From JAWVFN01 sp963696625 (GTDB taxonomy: Bacteria; Actinomycetota; Thermoleophilia; Solirubrobacterales; 70-9), in assembly GCA_963696625.1 (NCBI GenBank), contig CAVOKZ010000026.1, positions 1-53,424 on the forward strand: a DNA stretch of 53,424 nt, in the 5' to 3' direction. The stretch's first letter is position 1. Every line of letters starts with the position of its first letter. Positions 20,675 through 30,764 of this stretch are shown piece by piece. Below the pieces are notes generated by a model. That model ran no database searches and was not told the origin of the DNA. It saw only the letters and a list, made by a program, of their open reading frames with translations. Made by a program: the position numbers and the translations under genes.

Positions 20675-21960
20675 TGGAACGTGACCGTGTACGTCGAGCT
20701 GTTGTTTGACTCGTCGAGCTCGCCGGGCACCGGCTCGACGTCGACGGTGATCTCGGTCTGCTCGCCCGAGGGCGGCAGCGTGGTCAGCGGGAACTTCAGC
20801 ACCTGCGTCTCACCGGGCCCGATCCGCGGGATCGGCAGCTCCTGGGTGTCACCGCCGACGTTGACGGTGACGTTGACGCTCGACTCCTCGGAGTCGCCGC
20901 CGTTGGAGACCTCGACGTTGAGCACGGGGTTGCCGGCGGGGACGGTGATCGGCGTGCCCGGGATCAGCTGGGTGTCGCCGATCTTGGTGCTCAGCAGCTG
21001 CATGCCGTGGATGCCGCTGGTCGGCTCGGCCGTGCTGGCGGCGCCGTTGACCTCGCCGAGCTTCTCGGTGATCGTCGCCTCGTCGAGCCACTCCTCGGCG
21101 GGGGCGGGGACGAAGACCGAGTTGGCCGAGTTCGGGCACGACGAGCCCGTGGCGGTGATCGGCTTCGGCGTCGACGTGGTGTCGGAGGAGTCGCTCGAGT
21201 CCGGGGTTGTCGCGAACGGGTTCGCCGACGAGTCCGCAGACGACGAGGAAGTCGTGCCGGAGGTGGTGGAGCCGCCGGTCGAGGTCGAGCTGCTCGAACT
21301 CGCCGCCGTGCCCGTCGAGCACGGCGCCGGCAGCGCGGGGAAGTCGCTGACTCCCTCCTTCTCGACGACTTCGTCGACCGTGGGCAGGACGACGCCGGTA
21401 TAGACCTGGTCGCTCGCGTAGAGGAGCTTCATCTGCGAGGAAATAGCGTCCTGGGCGTCGATCGCGCCCTCCTTGGCGAAGGCCTGGTCGATGTTGTCGG
21501 CGATCACGGCCATGCCGTTTCGGCGCAGCGCGAACGCGGTCAGAAGCTGTTGCTTGGCGGCCGACATCTCCGACGGGGCGCTGAGGTCGTTGAGGCGCTC
21601 GTACTGGCTCGCGGTCGCGCCGCGGAAAGACTTGACCTGGGTCGAGATCTCGGTCGCGTCGAGCGTGCTCGTCTTCTGCAGCACGTCGTTGAAGAAGCTG
21701 TTCCCGACCTGGTCGGACTCGGTGACCAGCGCCGCGGCGCGGGTGCCGAAGTCCTTGATCGCACGCTCCTTGCGCGCGTTGAGGCAGCCCTTGATCCCGA
21801 CGACGATCAGGATCAGAAAGAGGACGCCGACGCCGACCGCGACAAGGCGGCGAACCAGGAGCTGTTGCCTGGGCGTCCGCGGGGGGCGAGGGGGCCTGTG
21901 GGGCCTCCCGCGCTCCTCGGGCAGGGCGAGCTCGTCTTCTTCCTCGTCGAGGAAAGCCAC
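20671..21960 (-). CDS. Membrane-anchored secreted protein with C-terminal CARDB-like domain
   Basis: 429-aa protein of unknown function. It has an acidic, Pro/Arg-rich cytoplasmic start (DEEEDELALPEERGRP), one membrane helix at about residues 37-56 (AVGVGVLFLILIVVGIKGC region), a helical outer segment, a long Ser/Thr linker (SSSTSTGGSTTSGTT), and a beta-rich end with VLNVEVSNGGD and GELDESNNSSTYTVTF, typical of CARDB or other Ig-like adhesion modules. GTG 21960 is chosen because a CATAAT box lies about 12 nt upstream and the frame above it overlaps the divergent kinase. It overlaps pheA downstream. Confidence 0.65.
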   Translation of the reverse strand: MAFLDEEEDELALPEERGRPHRPPRPPRTPRQQLLVRRLVAVGVGVLFLILIVVGIKGCLNARKERAIKDFGTRAAALVTESDQVGNSFFNDVLQKTSTLDATEISTQVKSFRGATASQYERLNDLSAPSEMSAAKQQLLTAFALRRNGMAVIADNIDQAFAKEGAIDAQDAISSQMKLLYASDQVYTGVVLPTVDEVVEKEGVSDFPALPAPCSTGTAASSSSSTSTGGSTTSGTTSSSSADSSANPFATTPDSSDSSDTTSTPKPITATGSSCPNSANSVFVPAPAEEWLDEATITEKLGEVNGAASTAEPTSGIHGMQLLSTKIGDTQLIPGTPITVPAGNPVLNVEVSNGGDSEESSVNVTVNVGGDTQELPIPRIGPGETQVLKFPLTTLPPSGEQTEITVDVEPVPGELDESNNSSTYTVTFQ

Positions 21961-22033
21961 GGTGGGGCGGGAATTATGAAGACTGCCGCGGCTTGCAGGA
22001 GGAAAGCCCCCCGCGTGGAAGGTCGCTTGCGAA

Positions 22034-23194
<1,161 letters not shown>

Positions 23195-23343
23195 CGGCGC
23201 TACTTTGTACCGGCCGGGCGCTACGGAGCGACCTGATGTATCACCCGGGGCGAGCCCACCGTTTCGTAGACATCAGCCCACTAGGATTTACGACTCCGCG
23301 ATACGCGCGCCGGTGCCCCTGCGCGCGTGCTGAGGAGTGAGCC

Positions 23344-24108
23344 GTGAGCGTTCTCCGCAACCTTGAATCCCGCCTCGAGGGCCTCGTCGAAGGGGTCTTC
23401 AGCCGTGCCTTCAGCTCGGGTGTGCAGCCGATCGAGATCGCCCGCAAGCTCGCCAAGGAAATGGACGCGCACAAGACAGCCTCGGTGGCGCGGGTATACG
23501 TCCCCAACGAGTACACCGTGTACCTCTCCGAGGAAGACTTCGAGCGCATGCAGGGCTACGAGAGCTCGCTCGAGCAGGAGCTCTCCGGCCATCTGCTCGA
23601 GCACGCCCGCCGCCACGACTACGACCTGCTGACGCGGCCCGTGGTCGAGATGGACAAGGACGACCGCCTGCGCCTCGGCGAGTTCGGCATCCAGACGCGG
23701 ATGGTGAAGCCGCCGCCGCGCGAGGGCGCCGACGCGAGCCAGGGCGAGCAGGGCCACACGATGGTCTACTCGGCCCAGCAGCAGGACAAGCGCTCGAAGA
23801 AGCGCCCCCAGGCGCGCCTCGTCGACACCAAGGCGATCGTCGCCCTCGACGACCGCCGCTACGTCCTCGACGGCCCGACGGCGACCCTCGGGCGCTCGAA
23901 GGAGTGCGAGTGCGTAATTCCCGACCCCAACATCTCGCGGCGCCACGCCCAGCTGCGGCGCAACTCGGGCGGCGACTGGCAGATCGTCGACAACGGTTCG
24001 ACCAACGGGATCAAGGTCAACGGGCGCCGCGTCGACTCCTCGCGGCTGTCCCCCGGAGACGAAGTCACCCTCGGAACGACGACCTTCACCTTCGATATCG
24101 AGCAGTGA
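23344..24108 (+). CDS. fhaA: FhaA-type protein: DUF3662 plus FHA domain
   Basis: N-terminal DUF3662 domain (ESRLEGLVEGVFSRAF, then VYVPNEYTVYLS) and C-terminal FHA domain (LGRSKECECVIPDPNISRRHAQ, cut to GRSKECE and SRRHAQLR, and DNGSTNGIKVNGRRV). FHA domains bind phosphothreonine; mycobacterial FhaA binds a kinase substrate that controls peptidoglycan synthesis. First gene of the canonical fhaA-fhaB-pstP-rodA-pbpA-pknB operon. GTG 23344 follows GAGGAG. A TAGGAT box occurs at 23282. Confidence 0.93.
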   Translation: MSVLRNLESRLEGLVEGVFSRAFSSGVQPIEIARKLAKEMDAHKTASVARVYVPNEYTVYLSEEDFERMQGYESSLEQELSGHLLEHARRHDYDLLTRPVVEMDKDDRLRLGEFGIQTRMVKPPPREGADASQGEQGHTMVYSAQQQDKRSKKRPQARLVDTKAIVALDDRRYVLDGPTATLGRSKECECVIPDPNISRRHAQLRRNSGGDWQIVDNGSTNGIKVNGRRVDSSRLSPGDEVTLGTTTFTFDIEQ

Positions 24109-24575
24109 GCGATATCGAGCCGATCGCGGTCGTCCTCAAGTTCGGCTTCATCGCCGTGCTGTACCTCTTCCTGCTCTGGATCGCCCGAACCTCGCTGCGC
24201 GACATGCGCGGCGGCGCCGTCACCGGCTTCGAGGGCACCGACTACCACGACGTCGTCGAGACCGGCGGCAACGGCGGGCAGGACGCCTGGCTCGTCGTCC
24301 AGGAGGGAGGAGGGCTGAAGCGCGGCGAGCGCTATGACCTCTTCGGTGGTCTCTCGATCGGCCGCTCACCCGACGCCGACATCCGCGTCGACGACCGCTA
24401 TGCCTCCGGCGTCCACGCGCGGGTCTTCGGCCGCGGCGGGTCCTACTTCGCCGAGGACCTGAACTCGACCAACGGCACCCTGCTCAACTCGGCCGAGCTC
24501 CACGGCGAGGCCGAGATGCGCGACGGCGACCTGCTGCGCATCGGCGACACCGAGTTCAAGCTGGAGCTGGATTAG
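24105..24575 (+). CDS. fhaB: FhaB/FipA-type membrane FHA protein
   Basis: 156-aa protein with one N-terminal helix (VLKFGFIAVLYLFLLWIA), a short linker and a C-terminal FHA domain with IGRSPDADIRVDD, ASGVHARVF and NSTNGTLLN. The mycobacterial counterpart links phosphorylation to FtsZ and division. GTG 24105 overlaps the fhaA stop (GTGA), giving tight translational coupling. Confidence 0.9.
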   Translation: MSDIEPIAVVLKFGFIAVLYLFLLWIARTSLRDMRGGAVTGFEGTDYHDVVETGGNGGQDAWLVVQEGGGLKRGERYDLFGGLSIGRSPDADIRVDDRYASGVHARVFGRGGSYFAEDLNSTNGTLLNSAELHGEAEMRDGDLLRIGDTEFKLELD

Positions 24576-24601
24576 GTGCCGCGCGCCCCGTTCGACACTC
24601 A

Positions 24602-24707
24602 TTCTGGCGGCTGCAGGGCGGCGCCTGGCGGCGTCCTCAGTCGCCCAAATGGCGCTGCCATTCTGGCTCCCTGCGTCCTTGCCATGCTTGCCCTTCGCTC
24701 GCCAGAA
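24602..24707 (+). other. Structured gap between fhaB and the phosphatase gene
   Basis: A 161-nt intergenic region (24576-24736). TTCTGGCG (24602-24609) and CGCCAGAA (24700-24707) form an 8-bp perfect inverted repeat, and CATTCTGGC recurs inside. It could fold into a large hairpin or hold a processing site within the operon. No gene was recognised in it. Confidence 0.35.
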
Positions 24708-24736
24708 CGAGCGCCGACCGGAGCGCGAGGCACCTG

Positions 24737-26017
24737 ATGGCCTTGAGGGTCGCCGAGCAGGCGCACAAGACCGACACCGGCAGGCAGCGCAACGCCAACG
24801 AGGACTCCTACTTCGCCCGCGCGCCTGTGTTCGCCGTCGCCGACGGCATGGGCGGCGCCCAGGCCGGCGAGGTCGCCTCGAGCATCGCCGCGCGCGCCTT
24901 CGAGGTCCAGATCCCGGAGGAGGAGGGCGCCGAGAAGGCGCTCAAGGAGATCGTCCAGAAGGCGAACACCGAGATCCACGAGCTCGCGGAGAAGGACTCC
25001 TCGCGGGCCGGCATGGGGACTACGCTGACCGGTGCGATCGTCCGCGGCGACGAGGTCTCGATCGCGCACGTCGGAGACAGCCGCGCCTACCTCTTCCGCG
25101 ACACCAAGCTCAAGCGCCTGACCAAGGACCACTCGCTGGTCGAGGAGCTGCGCCGCCAGGGACGGCTGACCGAGAAGGAGGCCGAGGAGCACCCGCAGCG
25201 CTCGGTGATCACCCGCGCGCTCGGCCCCGAGGAGCAGGTCAAGGTCGACACGATGACCAGCCCCGGCCGCGACGGAGACGTCTACCTGCTCTGCAGCGAC
25301 GGCCTGACGACGATGGTCGACGAGGAGCAGATCCGCCAGATCCTCGAGGACTCGACGACCCTGAAGACGGCGGTCAGCAAGCTGATCACGGCGGCAAACG
25401 ACGCCGGCGGGCGCGACAACATCACCGCCCTCGCCTTCCGCCTCGCCGAGGAGGGCACGGAGAGCGCCGCGGAGGGGGCGACCCTGATCGCCACCACCGC
25501 CGAGCAGGCGGGGTTGACGGCCGACCGCGTGCGCGCCGCTGCGAGGCGCATGCGCCCCGGCGGCGACAGCGAGGCGGCCCCCGCGGCAACGATGCAGGCG
25601 CCCTCGACGCGGCGCAAATGGCTGACGCGCGGCGGGATCGCCGCCGCCGTGCTCGCCGTGCTCTTCCTGGCCTGGCTCGGCAACCGCTCGGTCTGGTTCC
25701 TCGGAACCGATTCGGGCGGGCGGGTGGCGCTCTACCGCGGGCTGCCCTGGGACCTGCCGCTCGGGCTTGACCTCTACTCCAAGCAGGAATCGATCGGCGT
25801 CCAGACCGACACCCTCTCCCCCGAGCGCCAGAAGGTCGTCACCGATCACGAGATCCGCAGCCACGACGACGCCCTCGACATCTTTGACGACATCGAGCAG
25901 CGAGAGGGCTCCCAGCCGCCGCCGACCACCCCGACCACCCCGACGACGACCACCCCGACGACGCCGCCCCCGACGCAGAACCCCAATCAGCGGAAGAAGG
26001 GCTCCGGCGGCCAGTGA
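24737..26017 (+). CDS. pstP: PP2C-family serine/threonine phosphatase (PstP-like), membrane anchored
   Basis: PPM phosphatase that reverses the operon's kinase. Metal-binding motifs: RNANEDSYF, VADGMGGAQAGEVAS, HVGDSRAYL, LLCSDGLTTMV and GRDNITAL. A membrane helix follows at about residues 293-312 (AAAVLAVLFLAWLG), then a short extracellular part and a Pro/Thr-rich tail (TTPTTPTTTTPTTPPP). 426 aa, typical for PstP. Its stop overlaps the rodA GTG. Confidence 0.94.
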   Translation: MALRVAEQAHKTDTGRQRNANEDSYFARAPVFAVADGMGGAQAGEVASSIAARAFEVQIPEEEGAEKALKEIVQKANTEIHELAEKDSSRAGMGTTLTGAIVRGDEVSIAHVGDSRAYLFRDTKLKRLTKDHSLVEELRRQGRLTEKEAEEHPQRSVITRALGPEEQVKVDTMTSPGRDGDVYLLCSDGLTTMVDEEQIRQILEDSTTLKTAVSKLITAANDAGGRDNITALAFRLAEEGTESAAEGATLIATTAEQAGLTADRVRAAARRMRPGGDSEAAPAATMQAPSTRRKWLTRGGIAAAVLAVLFLAWLGNRSVWFLGTDSGGRVALYRGLPWDLPLGLDLYSKQESIGVQTDTLSPERQKVVTDHEIRSHDDALDIFDDIEQREGSQPPPTTPTTPTTTTPTTPPPTQNPNQRKKGSGGQ

Positions 26018-27339
26018 GCGCCCGCAGTCGCGAGCTCTTCTATCTGATCCCGGTCGCCCTGCTGGTCACGGCGGGGTTCACCGCGGTCTTCATCACCGAG
26101 TCGAACGAGCTCGGCAACCTCAGCCTCTTCTACGGCGGCTATTTCCTGGCGCTCTGCGTCGGGGCCCACATCGTGATCCGCACCCAGCTGCCCGATGCCG
26201 ACCCCTACCTGTTCCCGCTCGTTGCCCTGCTCGCGGCGATCGGCATGGTGATGATCTACCGGATCGACGACGGGCTCGCGCGTGACCAGGCGAACTGGTT
26301 CGTGCTCGGGCTGGTGCTGTTCGCGGCGACGATCGTGCTCCTCCGCGACTACGAAGCGCTCGAGCGCTACCGCTACGTGATCGCCAGCCTCGGCATCGCC
26401 CTGCTGCTGCTGCCGCGGGTGCCGGGGATCGGCGAGCAGGTCAACGGCGCCTACCTCGGGATCAAGCTCGGCCCGATCTCGTTCCAGCCGGCGGAGTTCG
26501 CCAAGCTCTGCCTGGTCGTCTTCATCGCCAGCTACCTGCGTGAGCACCGCGAGGTGCTGGTGATCGGGGCGAAGAGGATCGCGGGCATCACCCTGCCGCC
26601 GCTCAAGCACCTCGGGCCGCTGCTCGTCGTCTGGGGCGCATCGATGCTCATGCTCGTCTTCATCCGCGACCTGGGGACGGCGCTGATGTTCTACGCGGCC
26701 TTCCTCGCCCTGCTCTACGTCGCCACCGCCGAGATCTCGTTCGTGATCATCGGCATGGTCCTGTTCGTCGCCGGCGCCTGGTTCTTCTCGGAGACCGTCG
26801 GTCACGTCGGCGCCCGGGTCGACGTCTGGCTCGATCCCTTCGCCTACCCGAAGGAGGGCTACCAGGTCGCCCAATCGCTCTTCGCCCAGGCCGACGGCGG
26901 CCTGTTCGGCAAGGGATTCGGGGGCTCGCTGCTCTACCTGCCCTGTGGGGGGTGCGATGACCCGGCGCAGATCCTGCCGGCGGCGAAGAACGACACGATC
27001 TACGCCCTGATCGTCGACGACCTCGGGCTCTTCGGGGCCGCGGGCGTGGTCGTCGTCTACGGGCTGGTCGCGCTGCGCGGCTTCAAGACCGCGCTGCTCG
27101 CCGACGACGGCTTCTCGAAGCTGCTCGCCACGGGGCTGACCGCGGTCTTCGCGCTGCAGGCGTTCGTGATCATCGGCGGCGTCACCCGGGTCATTCCGCT
27201 GACCGGGGTCACGCTGCCCTTCATCAGCTACGGCGGCAGCTCGATCCTCGCCAACTTCATCCTCCTCGCGCTGCTGCTGCTGATCTCCGACAAGGCCCGG
27301 CGCCACGCCCGCCTCAGCGAGGAGGCCGCCTACTCGTGA
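26014..27339 (+). CDS. rodA: SEDS-family glycosyltransferase RodA/FtsW
   Basis: Polytopic peptidoglycan polymerase of the SEDS family, about ten helices. Visible: GISFQPAEFAKLCLV region (QPAEFAKL), IRDLGTALMFYAAFL, a large loop with YPKEGYQVAQSLFAQADGGLFGKGFG, and the end VTLPFISYGGSSILANF. It pairs with the adjacent class B PBP to polymerise and crosslink wall. The position after pstP and before pbpA matches the actinobacterial rodA. GTG start; the stop overlaps pbpA (GTGA). Confidence 0.94.
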   Translation: MSARSRELFYLIPVALLVTAGFTAVFITESNELGNLSLFYGGYFLALCVGAHIVIRTQLPDADPYLFPLVALLAAIGMVMIYRIDDGLARDQANWFVLGLVLFAATIVLLRDYEALERYRYVIASLGIALLLLPRVPGIGEQVNGAYLGIKLGPISFQPAEFAKLCLVVFIASYLREHREVLVIGAKRIAGITLPPLKHLGPLLVVWGASMLMLVFIRDLGTALMFYAAFLALLYVATAEISFVIIGMVLFVAGAWFFSETVGHVGARVDVWLDPFAYPKEGYQVAQSLFAQADGGLFGKGFGGSLLYLPCGGCDDPAQILPAAKNDTIYALIVDDLGLFGAAGVVVVYGLVALRGFKTALLADDGFSKLLATGLTAVFALQAFVIIGGVTRVIPLTGVTLPFISYGGSSILANFILLALLLLISDKARRHARLSEEAAYS

Positions 27340-28797
27340 ACCGCCAGATCGTCAAGCTCTTCGGCTTCATCGTCGTCGTCTATGGCGTCCTGCTCGGCTT
27401 CACCTCCTACTGGTCGGTGTTCGAGGCCCAGGGGCTGAAGGACAACCTCGCCAACAAGCGGCCGCTGCTCGAGGAGCAGCAGATCCACCGCGGCGAGATC
27501 CTCGCCTCAGACGGCTCGAAGATCGCCGTCTCGACTCCCGAGGGCGGCGGCAACGGCGGGCCGAAGATCTACGTCCGCCACTACCCGCAGGGATCGCTGT
27601 TCGGCAACCCGATCGGCTACAGCTACGTCGACCGCGGCCGGGTCGGCTTCGAGCTTCTCCCACAACGACGAGCTGGTCGGCAACAAGACAGAGTTCCTCT
27701 CGATCTTCGACCAGCTCCGCGGTCACGCCCAGGTCGGCGACGACGTGCAGTCGGCGCTCGATCCCGAGGCCCAGGAGCTCGCGACCGAGCTGGTCGGGTC
27801 GAACCGCGGCTCCGTTGTCGCGATCGAGCCGAGCACGGGCAAGGTGCGGGTGATGGTCTCGAACCCGACCTATGACCCCAACGACGTCGCCACCTCCGAG
27901 GGCTTCTCGAAGCTCAACAACGACCAGAGCGCGCCGCTGCTCAACCGCGCGACCCAGGCCGGCTACCCGCCGGGCTCGGCGATGAAGGTCGTCACCGCGA
28001 CCGCGGCGCTCGACAGCGGCGAGTTCACCCCCGACTCGACCGTCAACGGCGACACCGGGGTCAAGATCTCGGGCGTGCCGCTCTCGAACTTCGGCGGCGA
28101 GAGCTTCGGCGAGATCGATTTGACGACCGCGCTGACCAACTCGGTCAACACCGTCTGGGCCCAGGTCGCCGAGAAGCTCGGCAAGGACACGATGTACGAG
28201 TACATGGACCGCTTCGGCTTCAACCGCCTGCCCCAGCTCGACTACCCCTCCCAGCAGATGGTCGCCAGCGGCGTCTACGGGAAGGACGGCAACCTGCTCA
28301 ACCAGAACGACTCGATCGACATCGGCCGCGTCGCGATCGGCCAGGAGCGGCTCAAGGTGACGCCGCTGCAGATGGCTGAGGCGGTCGCCGCGGTCGCCAA
28401 CCAGGGTGTGCTCGAGCGCCCTCGCCTCTGGGAGAAGCGAATCGACCCCGATGGGCGCGAGACCGAGATGGAGCCGAGCCAGATCGACCGCGTGATGAGC
28501 GAGGAAACCGCCTCGCAGCTGACCGAGATGATGACCGACGTCGTCAACGAGGGAACCGGCGGCGCCGCGGCCCTCGCCAACGACCAGGTGGCGGGCAAGA
28601 CCGGTACGGCCGAGATCGACCCGTCGCGCGACATCAACCAGCCGTGGTTCATCGGTTTCGCCCCCGCCGACGACCCGCGGATCGCGATCGCGGTGACGGT
28701 TGAGCGCTCGAGCGGCGAGGGCGGCACGGTCGCGGCGCCGATCGCGCAGCAGGTGCTCGAGGTGCTGTTGGGGAACTCAGGGGCCGGCGATGGCTAG
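27336..28797 (+). pseudogene. pbpA: Class B penicillin-binding protein PbpA, interrupted by a one-base frameshift
   Basis: Transpeptidase partner of RodA. The N-terminal frame (27336 on) has a membrane helix (LFGFIVVVYGVLLGF) and the start of the dimerisation domain up to VDRGRVGFE. At about 27655 the family reading moves by one base: the other frame continues SHNDELVGNKTEF and on through QSALDPEAQELA to the transpeptidase domain with YPPGSAMKVV (SxxK), TNSVNTVW (SxN) and AGKTGTAE (KTG). Total length 1462 nt is 3n+1, fitting a single inserted base near GAGCTTCTCCCAC. As the gene is normally essential, an assembly or read error is as likely as a mutation. The end overlaps pknB. Confidence 0.88.
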
Positions 28798-30616
28798 CGC
28801 ACGCAAGGGAACCATGGTCGACGACCGCTACCGCCTGATCCGCAAGATCGGCTCGGGTGGCATGGCCGATGTCTGGCTCGCCGACGACACCGAGCTTGAC
28901 CGCCAGGTCGCGATCAAGATCCTCCACGACCGCTTCTCGCAGGACCAGGAGTTCGTCGAGCGCTTCCGCCGCGAGGCGAGCTCGGCCGCCGGCCTCCAGC
29001 ACCCGAACGTCGTCGGTGTCTTCGACCGGGGCGAGTTCCGCGACTCCTACTTCATCGCCATGGAGTACGTCGAGGGCGACTCGCTCAAGGACCTGATCAA
29101 CGACGGGATGACCGTCGCCGCCGCGGTCGAGGTCACGCGCCAGATCCTCGAGGCCGAGCGCTTCGCCCACAAGAAGGGGATCGTCCACCGCGACATCAAG
29201 CCCCAGAACGTCTTGATCGACGCAGACGGGCGGGCGCGGGTCACGGACTTCGGCATCGCCAAGGCGGGCAGCTCGGAGATCACCCAGACCGGCTCGGTGA
29301 TGGGCACGGCCCAGTACCTCTCGCCCGAGCAGGCGCAGGGGCGCGACGTCGACGCGCAGTCCGACCTCTACTCGACCGGGGTCGTCCTCTACGAGGCGCT
29401 CACCGGCGAGGTCCCGTTCGAGGCAGACAGCCCCGTCGCCGTCGCTCTCAAGCAGGTCCAGGAGGTACCGCGCCGCCCGAGCTCGATCAACCCCGACGTG
29501 CCGCCGGCGCTCGACGCCGTCGTCATGCGCGCCCTCGCCAAGCAGCCCGAGCAGCGCTTCGCAGACGCCCAGGCCTTCATCAAGGCCCTGGACGAGGCCG
29601 AGAAGCGCCCCGACACGCCGCGGCGCCAGGACACCGACGCCTACTCCGCAGTCGGGGTCGGGGGCGACCACACCGACATCCGGCGGCCCGAGGAGGAGGA
29701 GTTCGGGCCGCGCCCGCGGCGCGGGATCTGGAAGTGGCTCGGCCTCGCCCTGCTCGTCTGCGCCGTCGCCGCCGCCGTGGCCTACGCGCTGACCCGGCCC
29801 GACACCGCCGAGGTTCCTAGTGTCACCGGCCAGAGCCTCTCCTCGGCCACCGCGGTGCTCAAGGCCAACGGCTTCGACACCAACACGACCCTGGTTGCGA
29901 GCGCGGCGCCGCGCGACACCGTGCTCGAGCAGGACCCGGTCGCCGGCGAGGAGGCCGACAAGGGCTCGACCGTGACGCTCTCGGTCAGCACCGGGCCGGG
30001 GACGGTGGAGATACCCGACGTCCAGGGCCTCTCGCCCAAGGACGCGAAGACAAAGCTCGAAGACGCCGGGCTCGACGTGACCTCGAAGGAGGCGTTCTCC
30101 GACGAAGTCGCCCCGGGGCTGGTGTTCGGCACCGACCCCGCCGTCGGCACCGGAGTCGCCGCCGGCTCGACCGTGGCGATGCTGATCTCCAAGGGCCCGA
30201 ATACCGTCGTCGTGCCCGGCGTCGTCGGGCTCAGCCAGGAACAGGCGACGGCGCGGATCCAGCAGGCCGGGCTGACGGCGATCCCGCAGCAGCGACAGGA
30301 TCCCTCGACAGCCGGCAAGGTCCTCGACCAGTCGCCGGCCTCGGGCGAGGAGGTGAAGAAGGGGTCGGCGGTGACGATCTTCATCTCGACCGGCAGCATC
30401 CAGGTCCCCAACGTCGTCGGCCAGACCAAGCAGGCTGCCGTCAACTCCCTGAAGCAGGCTGGTTTCAAGCCCGTGGTCAGCCAGGACACTTCAGCACCGC
30501 CCGAGTCCGCCGGCCTCGTCGTCAGCCAGTTCCCGCTCGCGGGCAGCGTCGCCACCCGCGGCTCGACCGTGCAGATCTCGGTCGGCGCCCCGCAGACGAC
30601 GACGCCCACTCCATAG
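28790..30616 (+). CDS. pknB: PASTA-domain serine/threonine kinase PknB
   Basis: Transmembrane kinase sensing cell-wall fragments. Kinase domain: IGSGGMADVWLA loop, VAIKIL lysine, HRDIKPQNVLID, DFGIAK and LSPEQAQG. After a juxtamembrane linker comes a helix (GLALLVCAVAAAVAYAL) and four PASTA repeats (beginning VPSVTGQSL, IPDVQGLS, VPGVVGLS and VPNVVGQT). 608 aa. Start ATG 28790 overlaps the pbpA end by 8 nt. It closes the fhaA-to-pknB operon. Confidence 0.95.
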   Translation: MASARKGTMVDDRYRLIRKIGSGGMADVWLADDTELDRQVAIKILHDRFSQDQEFVERFRREASSAAGLQHPNVVGVFDRGEFRDSYFIAMEYVEGDSLKDLINDGMTVAAAVEVTRQILEAERFAHKKGIVHRDIKPQNVLIDADGRARVTDFGIAKAGSSEITQTGSVMGTAQYLSPEQAQGRDVDAQSDLYSTGVVLYEALTGEVPFEADSPVAVALKQVQEVPRRPSSINPDVPPALDAVVMRALAKQPEQRFADAQAFIKALDEAEKRPDTPRRQDTDAYSAVGVGGDHTDIRRPEEEEFGPRPRRGIWKWLGLALLVCAVAAAVAYALTRPDTAEVPSVTGQSLSSATAVLKANGFDTNTTLVASAAPRDTVLEQDPVAGEEADKGSTVTLSVSTGPGTVEIPDVQGLSPKDAKTKLEDAGLDVTSKEAFSDEVAPGLVFGTDPAVGTGVAAGSTVAMLISKGPNTVVVPGVVGLSQEQATARIQQAGLTAIPQQRQDPSTAGKVLDQSPASGEEVKKGSAVTIFISTGSIQVPNVVGQTKQAAVNSLKQAGFKPVVSQDTSAPPESAGLVVSQFPLAGSVATRGSTVQISVGAPQTTTPTP

Positions 30617-30639
30617 GCATCAACCGCCGCCTCCATAAG

Positions 30640-30675
30640 CCGCAGCCTCCTCCGCTTCGCGTCCGGGGGCTGCGG
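30640..30675 (+). repeat. Palindromic repeat PR6
   Basis: Forward copy just after pknB. Arms CCGCAGCC (30640-30647) and GGCTGCGG (30668-30675) are perfectly complementary and differ from all other copies. It is preceded by GCATCAACCG, the common left flank, and followed by the doubled right flank. Confidence 0.9.
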
Positions 30676-30678
30676 TCA

Positions 30679-30748
30679 AGGGCTCTCCCTGAATGGCCCA
30701 TATCGGCGGGCGGCGCTCGAGGGCTCTCCATGAATGGCCCATATCGGC
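30679..30748 (+). repeat. Two 29-nt direct repeats of the PR flank
   Basis: Copies at 30679-30707 and 30720-30748 differ at one position and include GGGCTCTCC-n-TGAATGGCCC followed by ATATCGGC. The single-copy versions lie beside PR2 and PR4. The second copy ends in the promoter of the following ddl gene. Confidence 0.85.
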
Positions 30749-30757
30749 CGATAGGCT
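30742..30757 (+). promoter_or_regulatory. Palindrome TATCGGCCGATA overlapping -10 TAGGCT of ddl
   Basis: A 12-bp perfect palindrome (30742-30753) overlaps the TAGGCT box (30752-30757), which lies 7 nt before the GTG of ddl. The arrangement would suit a repressor operator on a leaderless promoter, but no regulator is known. Confidence 0.4.
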
Positions 30758-30764
30758 CGCCACT

